From: an uncultured Bacteroidales bacterium
GTDB lineage: Bacteria; Bacteroidota; Bacteroidia; Bacteroidales; Marinilabiliaceae
DNA: 5,124 nucleotides
Assembly: GCA_934717675.1 (NCBI GenBank)
Contig: CAKUYZ010000114.1
Coordinates: 1 to 5,124 of the forward strand
Reading direction: 5' to 3'
The position numbers and the translations under genes were made by a program. Below the pieces are notes generated by a model. It was given only the letters and a program-made list of their open reading frames with translations, searched no databases and was not told where the DNA came from. This document shows positions 1-5,124 of the stretch, piece by piece (within the stretch, counting starts at the first letter, position 1; each line of letters opens with the position of its first letter).

Positions 1-1022
1 TCTGCACCGTTGAGAACAGCGGCCGCATCGAGGATGGGCGCAAGAGCGTCAACGTCCCTGGCGTGAGCATCAAGCTGCCTTCTCTCACCGAGAAGGACAA
101 GGGCTTCGTCCTTTGGGCCATTGAGAACAAGCTCGACTTCATCGCCCACTCTTTCGTGCGCAGCGCAAAAGATGTCAAGGAGATTCAGGACATCCTCGAC
201 GCACACAACAGCCCAATCAAGATCATTGCCAAGATTGAGAACGAGGAGGGCGTCAACAACATTGACGAGATACTTGACTGCGTATACGGCGTCATGGTGG
301 CTCGTGGCGACCTCGGCATCGAGGTGCCCATTGAGCGCATCCCGTTCATCCAGCGCATGCTCATCCGCAAGTGCATTGAGGCGAAGAAGCCCGTCATCGT
401 GGCCACGCAGATGCTCCACACGATGATCAAGAACCCGCGCCCGACCCGCGCCGAGGTCACCGACATCGCAAACGCCATCTATCACCGCACCGACGCCATC
501 ATGCTCAGCGGCGAGACCACCTATGGCAAATACCCCGTCGAGGCCGTGCAGACCATGGCAAAGATTGCCGGCGTGTCTGAAGACGCTAAAGACTCCCGCA
601 ACGACATCCCCGTGCCCAAAGTCAAGGGTGAGGTCACCACGTGCCTCGCGGAGGCCGCCGTTGGCGCCACCAAGGAGCTGCCCATCAAGGCCCTCATTAC
701 GGACTCTTTCACAGGCAAGACCGCGCGTTACCTTGCGGCATTCCGCAGCCCGATCCCTGTCTACTCTCTGGCCTACGAGCCTCGCGTAGCCCGCGAGCTT
801 GCGCTCTCCTATGGCGTCTTTGCCGAGATTGTTGAGGAAGGCAAGAGCAAGAGCGAGATTCTTCGTCGCACCGTTGAGAAGCTCCTCGCTGAGGGTGAGC
901 TCAACACCACCGACCTCGTCGCCTACATTGGCGGCAGCTTCGGCATTGGTGGCGGCACGACATTCCTTGAGATTGTCACGGTAGAGAACCTCCTCAAGAA
1001 GATTGACAGCTACATCAACTAA
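1..1022 (+). CDS. pyk: Pyruvate kinase, C-terminal part (5' end outside the window)
   Basis: This enzyme transfers phosphate from phosphoenolpyruvate to ADP, giving pyruvate and ATP in the last step of glycolysis in the cytoplasm. The reading frame is open from base 3 and runs to TAA at 1020-1022, giving 339 codons of a family usually near 480 residues. The GTG at 63 is therefore internal, because the codons before it already encode family sequence (GRKSVNVPG, then LPSLTEKD). Active-site motifs are intact. In IIAKIENEEG the codons at 231-233 (Lys) and 237-239 (Glu) match E. coli PykF K220 and E222. The Asp of ARGDLGIEVP (309-311) matches D246, and the Thr of ATQML (405-407) matches T278. PRPTRAEVTDIANAI and MLSGETTYGKYP follow. 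From about base 610 the sequence is the C-terminal regulatory domain, with a TGKTAR segment. Sampled lines are 52-65% GC, well above the downstream genes. A terminator follows 19 nt after the stop, so this is the end of its transcript. Confidence 0.97.
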   Translation, partial: CTVENSGRIEDGRKSVNVPGVSIKLPSLTEKDKGFVLWAIENKLDFIAHSFVRSAKDVKEIQDILDAHNSPIKIIAKIENEEGVNNIDEILDCVYGVMVARGDLGIEVPIERIPFIQRMLIRKCIEAKKPVIVATQMLHTMIKNPRPTRAEVTDIANAIYHRTDAIMLSGETTYGKYPVEAVQTMAKIAGVSEDAKDSRNDIPVPKVKGEVTTCLAEAAVGATKELPIKALITDSFTGKTARYLAAFRSPIPVYSLAYEPRVARELALSYGVFAEIVEEGKSKSEILRRTVEKLLAEGELNTTDLVAYIGGSFGIGGGTTFLEIVTVENLLKKIDSYIN

Positions 1023-1041
1023 GCTGCTGGTCAGCATACAC

Positions 1042-1082
1042 AATGGCGGCGAGGTCAAAAACTTCGCCGCCATTTATTTTTC
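1042..1082 (+). terminator. Intrinsic terminator of pyk
   Basis: A 14-bp stem pairs 1042-1055 with 1061-1074 around the five-base loop CAAAA (1056-1060). All pairs are Watson-Crick except one G-T wobble (1053 with 1063). The stem core is GC-rich (GGCGGCG against CGCCGCC) and is followed directly by a T-rich run, TATTTTT, at 1076-1082. This is a textbook Rho-independent terminator. It separates the housekeeping gene from the cassette downstream, which therefore needs its own promoter. Confidence 0.92.
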
Positions 1083-1217
1083 TCGCGCCATATGAAAGTT
1101 ATGATTTCGGTGCAAAACCCCGCGGGTTCCCGATGTTTGTAAGTTTCATTTGTTCCGCCAGGAGTGTTTTGCCATGGCGCAAGACTGCCCGAAATGGCAG
1201 ATTTGCATTGTTCATTC

Positions 1218-1234
1218 GAACGTTCTTATGAACG
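1218..1234. promoter_or_regulatory. Overlapping inverted repeats, possible operator
   Basis: GAACGTTC (1218-1225) is a perfect 8-bp palindrome, and the next GAACG (1230-1234) pairs with its CGTTC half across a TTAT loop. This gives three copies of the GAACG/CGTTC half-site within 17 bases, 20 bases upstream of a -7-like box. That placement suits a repressor or activator site for the operon. No regulator gene is visible in the window, and repeats this short also arise by chance. Confidence 0.25.
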
Positions 1235-1253
1235 ATATTCGGTGAAGAGTGGC

Positions 1254-1261
1254 TAAATTTG
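1254..1261 (+). promoter_or_regulatory. Bacteroidota-type -7 box candidate for the operon
   Basis: TAAATTTG matches the TAnnTTTG consensus of the primary sigma factor of Bacteroides and relatives. Transcription would start a few bases downstream and leave a leader of roughly 100 nt before the ATG at 1369. The expected TTTG-like -33 element, about 19-21 bases upstream, is absent (around 1230-1234 the bases are GAACG). It is therefore a half-match, and the same 8-mer pattern also appears inside coding sequence at 1605-1612. Location is the main argument for it. Confidence 0.35.
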
Positions 1262-1368
1262 CGGGGTGATTGCCCTCTCGCAGTACAACTATAAATACGG
1301 AATTCACCTTTCCTATACATACAGGGCAAGAGAAACTGAAATGTATCAAAAACAAGAAAGTTTATACG

Positions 1369-2835
1369 ATGGCAATCGTGGAAAACGACAAACTTAACAT
1401 AGGTGACAGGTCTACTGATTCGCAGGTCGAAATCATAGATAAGGATAGGTTATGTTACTTGGTAAAATCTTGTAGTCGCGGAACAAACAGCCTACGCACA
1501 ATATCAAAGTCATTACTACAAGAATATATTGATTTCTTCAGAGTCAATCCGGATGTTAGTGCAAATGATGCAAGAGATGCTCTATCAGGTAATACACAAG
1601 TAGATAGATTTGAATATGGCTACACTGCGACATTAACTAAAATGGCAAAAATGATTCTCAATCAGGAACTGTACATTCGGAGTGAGCCTGCTGCCATTTC
1701 TGCATTATCAGACAACTCTTTCCGCCCCTACATCACCGCCATCAAATCCAAACCGTTCCTCTTGCTCGCGGGAATCTCAGGCACGGGCAAAAGCAGAATA
1801 GTAAGAGAACTGGCAAGAGCTTGTTGGGACGAAGGCACGGACGAATATAAGGCGCAAAAGCCGAAGAACTTCCAAATGGTGCAGGTGAAGCCTAACTGGC
1901 ACGACTCCAGCGACTTGATCGGTTACGTTAGTCGGGTGAGCGGCAAGGCGGAATTTGTGGCGGGGGAGTTCCTTAAATTCATAGCGAAAGCTTGGGAAGA
2001 CACGGAGACGCCGCACTTCTTGTGTCTGGATGAAATGAACCTTGCTCCCGTGGAGCAATATTTTGCCGAATATTTGAGCGTGATTGAGTCTCGCAAAAGT
2101 TATGATGGAACAGTGACAACGGACCCGATTGTGGAAAAAGTTGAAGAAGAGTGGTATTTCAATCTGACCGCGTCACTGACAACAAAAGAGAACATCCGCA
2201 AACAATTCAACGAGAATGGCATCAGCATCCCTCAAAACCTTATCGTTGTCGGCACCGTGAATATGGACGAGACGACTTTCTCTTTCTCTCGCAAGGTGCT
2301 AGACCGCGCGATGACCATAGAGATGAATGAGGTGAATCTGCATGAGGGATTGACGGAGCGTCATGAACAAATAGGGAAATTGGACAAGGAGGAACTCATA
2401 GGCTGCGCCGTCGAGGGAGTTGACGTGTATGGAGACAATTCAGAGGTGTGCGAGATTGTGCTGACGTACCTTGAGGCTGTGAACACAGTGCTGAATGACA
2501 CACCATTCAAAGTGGCATACCGCACCCGCAACGAATTCCTTCTTTATGTGGTGAACAATCTACCATATAACGAGAGCGAGGATGGCACGGAGCTTCCGCA
2601 AGGATACGTTGTGGCGCGCGCTTTGGATGAGATTACAAGCATGAAAGTGCTGTCTCGAATAGAGGGAGACGACACGAAAGTAACAGACACGCTCCTTGAC
2701 AATTTGAGAGAGACAATAGCAGAAGGGTTGAAAAAGGTATATGACGGGGAACCAACAATAAAATCCATATCCATAGCCAAGCTGGACGAAATGAAACGCA
2801 GACTCGCTTCAGGCTACACTAGTTTTTGGAGTTGA
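1369..2835 (+). CDS. McrB-like AAA+ NTPase of a McrBC-type restriction/defence module
   Basis: This 488-residue protein is predicted to be the motor or switch subunit that assembles as a ring and drives the nuclease encoded next. Walker A is GISGTGKS (residues 135-142). Walker B is LCLDEMN (218-224), with D221 and E222 acidic. The sensor-1 segment is GTVNMDETT (295-303). A possible arginine finger is R313 in RKVLDRA, and AYRTRNEF (R385, R387) looks like the sensor-2 region. SMKVLSRIEGDD (424-435) is a typical C-terminal McrB-family stretch. The first ~110 residues are predicted helical, carry no motif I can name, and lie in AT-rich DNA (about 37% GC in 1381-1680 against 52% in 1681-1980). The frame extends upstream to a TTG at 1270. 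I prefer ATG 1369 because it begins a plausible protein and has the weak A-rich ribosome site AAGAAAG at 1354-1360. E. coli McrB is 459 residues, so the length fits. The NMDE motif differs from the GTP-linked NTAD of E. coli McrB, so GTP use cannot be assumed. Confidence 0.88.
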   Translation: MAIVENDKLNIGDRSTDSQVEIIDKDRLCYLVKSCSRGTNSLRTISKSLLQEYIDFFRVNPDVSANDARDALSGNTQVDRFEYGYTATLTKMAKMILNQELYIRSEPAAISALSDNSFRPYITAIKSKPFLLLAGISGTGKSRIVRELARACWDEGTDEYKAQKPKNFQMVQVKPNWHDSSDLIGYVSRVSGKAEFVAGEFLKFIAKAWEDTETPHFLCLDEMNLAPVEQYFAEYLSVIESRKSYDGTVTTDPIVEKVEEEWYFNLTASLTTKENIRKQFNENGISIPQNLIVVGTVNMDETTFSFSRKVLDRAMTIEMNEVNLHEGLTERHEQIGKLDKEELIGCAVEGVDVYGDNSEVCEIVLTYLEAVNTVLNDTPFKVAYRTRNEFLLYVVNNLPYNESEDGTELPQGYVVARALDEITSMKVLSRIEGDDTKVTDTLLDNLRETIAEGLKKVYDGEPTIKSISIAKLDEMKRRLASGYTSFWS

Positions 2836-2847
2836 ATTGTGGCATGA

Positions 2848-5040
2848 ATGGAGCTCTTGACCATTGAACATAAAGATTTCAAGATGATTGTCGAATGTAC
2901 AAGATTCGACAATGTCTGGAACAAGGCTCGAGGCAATATTGGGGAGGAAAAGCTACTCTCCACTTATTCGTGGTCTGATGGCGTCATTTCCGTAAAACGA
3001 GCTTTGGACAAAGACCATGAGGTTTGTATAGAACAAGGCGTTCCCGCCCCCGCCACATTCTTCGATAACACTGACTATCCCATCTGGATTGAGTTCAATG
3101 ACTATGTGAAAGACGCGCAGTTCGGCTCAATCTTGCAAAACGACAACGACCGTTTCTCTTTCCGCCGCCATATTCTCGCAGGGTTCATTAATTACAACAA
3201 CGAGATTGGCAGGAGTGAAATACAGATCTTCTATAAAACGGACAAAGGGGATAACGTCTTCCACTTCGGTTTTGAGGTACTGAGCACAAAGCTGGACTAC
3301 CACGAACATTGGCGCTCCATTGTGGAAGACATAGAACAGGAGTACCGTATGCTGTCGTTGGACTATATGCGCCGCACGTTTCATGGTTTTTCGCCTGATT
3401 TAAATGGGGAACGCCCGGACATAATTTGGTGGAGCATATTTGAGGGAGAGCAGCGGAAGTTTCTGCAAGCCTGCAAAAGCATAATTGAGCGTCCACGCCG
3501 TAGGCTGCGCGGAGAAAACGTGCGTCTGCGGGCTGATAAGATAAAGCGGACGCCACGCCACATAGAGAACGAACTGGCAGAACGCCGCAAAGACCCCAGC
3601 CACCTCTACTGCGTGGAACAACAGACGCAGTCAAACGACACGCAAGAGAACCGGTTTCTGAAATTCGCATTGCGCCAAATCAGTAAACATTATGAAGAGC
3701 TGCGCCGGCGCATAGAGGACGTGGAGTCAGCCTCGAACTCAATGAAAGAAGCCATGTCTTCCACGTCCAACACACTGAGACGGCTGCAGCAGCACCCATT
3801 CTTCAGAACCGTGGGTAATTTTTGCGGGATGAGCCAAGAGAGCATGGTCTTGCAAAAGGCGGTGGGTTACAGTCATGTATACCGCACATGGAACCTGCTG
3901 CGAAGAGCGTATTCCCTTAATGACGGTTTTTACCGCCTGCAGACAAAAGACATAGCTACACTTTATGAGATATGGTGCTTCATTGAAGTAAGTCACATTG
4001 TGAAGGAGTTGTTGCATTTGGATGGCACGGATGTGGAGCACCGCAACAGAATGGAGATGAATGGGGCATTCACGTGGGAGCTTGGCAAAGGCGAGCATTC
4101 GCGCATTCTGTTTCGCAAAAATGGCGTGGAACTTGCCGAGCTTGTCTACAACCCTAAGAACGCGGACAAAGAGAATAGCGACATCGGAATGGAGAACCTT
4201 GTTGTGCCCACAGTCCCGCAAAAGCCAGACATTGTGCTGCAACTCACAAAAAACGACTTGCTGCAAGGCATGAAGATGACATACCTGTTCGATGCCAAAT
4301 ATCGGATAGACGGCAAGGAAAGAGGCGTAGACGTGCCACCAGAAGACGCCATCAACCAAATGCACCGCTATCGTGACGCGATATACTACAAGGATTACGA
4401 TGCCAATGCGTTGAAGAAAGAGGTCATTGGCGGGTATATCCTCTTTCCCGGGGATGGCGAGCCTAATGATGTAGCCATATCAAAGTTCTACAAGACCATC
4501 AAAGAAGTGAACATCGGAGCCTTTCCTCTTCGCCCCAAAGACGCTGAGAACAGAAAGTTGCTGGAACGGTTCATCGAAGAGCTTATCCAAACAAAGTCAT
4601 ACGAGACAATATCCCACGTAATACCGCAGAAAGGAGCGTACGTGGAGGTTGGAAACCGCGTGCTTATTGGACTTGTGAAAGATGACAACAGGCAATATGA
4701 GGCATTTATGGATGGGACGGCGACCATATATTACACAGGTGGACAATTCCCCACGACCATTGCCCTGCAAAACCTCCACTTCTTCATGCCTTACATCAAG
4801 GAGCGCGGTGTGCGAGATGTGTATGAGATCACTAATATTCGGACGATTACGGGCAAAGAGGCAAAGCAAACAGATAAGGACGATGCCGACAGCAGGGCTC
4901 TCCGAATAGCTTTTGAACTAAGATATGTCCGAAAGCAATATCCACATTTTCAATTCGTTAATACATCGAAAATGATTGGCTACTCTTTTATTGATACAAC
5001 TTTTGACAAGTTGGAGGAACGTGTGATACTAGATAAGTAG
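2848..5040 (+). CDS. DUF2357-type protein with PD-(D/E)XK nuclease core, McrC-like partner
   Basis: This 730-residue protein is predicted to be the nuclease subunit. Residues ~1-300 resemble the DUF2357 family and include the conserved-looking ENRFLKFALRQI (267-278). A strongly basic segment lies at 214-250 (ERPRRRLRG, then many Arg and Lys). A long helical or coiled-coil stretch covers roughly 268-325. The catalytic core is complete: PD at 460-461, D482-A-K484 and QMHRY at 504-508. These give the D, D-x-K and QhxxY signature of RecB-like PD-(D/E)XK nucleases, which would bind metal through D461 and D482. Residues ~595-730 form a separate module with predicted strands and the motif FFMPYIKERGVRDVYEI (645-661); I do not recognise it securely. 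The gene starts 12 nt after the NTPase stop, so the two are almost certainly cotranscribed. The ATG at 2844 is in another frame and stops after seven codons, so 2848 is the start. No signal peptide or membrane segment is seen. It could act on DNA or RNA; the sequence does not say which. Confidence 0.85.
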   Translation: MELLTIEHKDFKMIVECTRFDNVWNKARGNIGEEKLLSTYSWSDGVISVKRALDKDHEVCIEQGVPAPATFFDNTDYPIWIEFNDYVKDAQFGSILQNDNDRFSFRRHILAGFINYNNEIGRSEIQIFYKTDKGDNVFHFGFEVLSTKLDYHEHWRSIVEDIEQEYRMLSLDYMRRTFHGFSPDLNGERPDIIWWSIFEGEQRKFLQACKSIIERPRRRLRGENVRLRADKIKRTPRHIENELAERRKDPSHLYCVEQQTQSNDTQENRFLKFALRQISKHYEELRRRIEDVESASNSMKEAMSSTSNTLRRLQQHPFFRTVGNFCGMSQESMVLQKAVGYSHVYRTWNLLRRAYSLNDGFYRLQTKDIATLYEIWCFIEVSHIVKELLHLDGTDVEHRNRMEMNGAFTWELGKGEHSRILFRKNGVELAELVYNPKNADKENSDIGMENLVVPTVPQKPDIVLQLTKNDLLQGMKMTYLFDAKYRIDGKERGVDVPPEDAINQMHRYRDAIYYKDYDANALKKEVIGGYILFPGDGEPNDVAISKFYKTIKEVNIGAFPLRPKDAENRKLLERFIEELIQTKSYETISHVIPQKGAYVEVGNRVLIGLVKDDNRQYEAFMDGTATIYYTGGQFPTTIALQNLHFFMPYIKERGVRDVYEITNIRTITGKEAKQTDKDDADSRALRIAFELRYVRKQYPHFQFVNTSKMIGYSFIDTTFDKLEERVILDK

Positions 5041-5043
5041 AAA

Positions 5044-5075
5044 CAAACATAAGCATTGAGGTTTCCATTGTCAAA
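5044..5075 (-). promoter_or_regulatory. Candidate leftward promoter, antisense to the nuclease gene
   Basis: Read on the minus strand, TTTG (5075-5072) is followed after 20 bases by TATGTTTG (5051-5044). Both match the Bacteroidota promoter elements (-33 TTTG and -7 TAnnTTTG) at the usual spacing. Transcription would start near 5037-5040 and run into the 3' end of the nuclease gene as antisense RNA. No leftward gene lies downstream of it in the window. The elements are short, so chance is possible. Confidence 0.35.
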
Positions 5076-5124
5076 GCAACCTCGTACGACTAAAAAGTCA
5101 ACTCGTACGTCCCCTACACATAAC
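5068..5124 (+). CDS. Possible start of a further gene (partial, very weak)
   Basis: After the TAA at 5050-5052 this frame stays open to the window end. It has a TTG at 5068 preceded six bases earlier by GAGG (5058-5061), and another TTG at 5056. From 5068 the 19 codons would encode a very basic, Thr/Ser/Lys/Arg-rich start (SKQPRTTKKSTRTS). This could be the disordered N-terminus of a third operon member. The stretch is short, has no ATG, and a second frame is also open to the end, so it may be non-coding. Confidence 0.15.
   Translation, partial: MSKQPRTTKKSTRTSPTHN
5081..5109. repeat. Direct repeat CTCGTACG with 21-base period
   Basis: CTCGTACG occurs at 5081-5088 and again at 5102-5109, each containing the palindrome CGTACG. 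Between the copies GACT and AGTC (5088-5091 and 5096-5099) form a small inverted repeat around AAAA. I did not find the 8-mer in the spacer upstream of the operon, so it is not an obvious att-type pair flanking the cassette. The 21-base period equals seven codons, so it could also be in-frame repetition in a further gene. Confidence 0.5.

Larger units (their letters stand above)
1083..1368. other. Non-coding spacer before the defence-like operon
   Basis: I see no convincing gene here. The frames that stay open on either strand are short, have no recognisable domain, and one overlaps the terminator. The segment holds several small inverted repeats: AACCC/GGGTT at 1116-1120 and 1124-1128, the palindrome GCCATGGC at 1171-1178, CTGCC/GGCAG at 1185-1189 and 1196-1200, and CGTTC/GAACG at 1221-1234. 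A promoter-like box lies at 1254-1261. The promoter for the two-gene operon should be in this spacer. Two similar nonamers, TATAAATAC (1290-1298) and TATACATAC (1314-1322), lie in the presumed leader. Confidence 0.6.

Noticed and set aside
1043..1231. A 62-residue forward frame and a 76-residue reverse frame (1099-1329) in the spacer
   Set aside because: The forward one starts inside the terminator stem, neither shows a domain, and both look like chance openings in a non-coding stretch.
1270..1368. An upstream TTG start at 1270 that would add 33 residues to the NTPase
   Set aside because: The added residues have no domain character, the TTG sits within bases of the putative transcription start, and ATG 1369 is a better start.
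1341..1397. An ATG at 1341 opening an 18-codon frame that overlaps the start of the NTPase gene, as a possible leader peptide
   Set aside because: It is very short, has no recognisable attenuator structure around it, and its composition is what the AT-rich DNA would give by chance.
1605..1612. TAGATTTG, a -7-like box inside the NTPase gene
   Set aside because: No TTTG-like -33 element lies 19-21 bases upstream and there is no gene start suitably placed downstream.
3188..3670. Long reverse-strand open frames inside the nuclease gene (also 3739-4365)
   Set aside because: They lie wholly within a gene with clear domain motifs, have no family resemblance, and look like frame shadows.
5058..5083. 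GAGGTT and AACCTC as a terminator hairpin after the nuclease gene
   Set aside because: The stem is only 6 bp with a 14-base loop and no T-run follows on either strand, so it is too weak to call a terminator.
5081..5109. The CTCGTACG pair as the beginning of a CRISPR array or an attachment site
   Set aside because: The repeat unit is only 8 bases, there are just two copies, and no matching copy was found on the other side of the cassette.

Overview
The window most likely comes from a Bacteroidota chromosome, and probably a Bacteroidales/Prevotellaceae-like one. The pyruvate kinase resembles those of that group (for example the ANAIYHRTDAIMLSGET stretch). The genes lack clear Shine-Dalgarno sequences, and TAnnTTTG-type -7 boxes occur between genes. 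I could not test the taxonomy by search.

Layout. Bases 1-1022 hold the 3' two thirds of pyruvate kinase (pyk), a housekeeping glycolysis gene; its 5' end lies outside the window. A strong intrinsic terminator at 1042-1081 closes it. Bases 1083-1368 are non-coding, with several short inverted repeats and one promoter-like box. Two genes on the same strand, 12 nt apart, follow. The first (1369-2835, 488 aa) is an McrB-like AAA+ NTPase. The second (2848-5040, 730 aa) is a DUF2357-type protein with a PD-(D/E)XK nuclease core. The last 84 bases hold a candidate leftward (antisense) promoter, a short direct repeat, and possibly the first codons of a further gene.

How the genes work together. The NTPase plus nuclease pair has the architecture of a McrBC-like (type IV restriction-like) anti-phage or anti-plasmid module. 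The AAA+ ring would use nucleotide hydrolysis to drive or gate a nuclease subunit, with recognition supplied by accessory domains. Two parts do not match domains I can name: the N-terminal ~110 residues of the NTPase and the C-terminal ~135 residues of the nuclease. Both are plausible target-sensing modules. The base composition supports acquisition and mosaic assembly. In hand-counted 300-base blocks, the NTPase N-terminus is about 37% GC and the next block about 52%. The last 120 bases of the nuclease gene are about 33%. Sampled lines of pyk run from 52% to 65%.

The overall reading is a defence cassette placed just behind the terminator of a core gene. The family-level calls are firm. The target, the nucleotide used and the presence of further subunits outside the window are not determined by this sequence.
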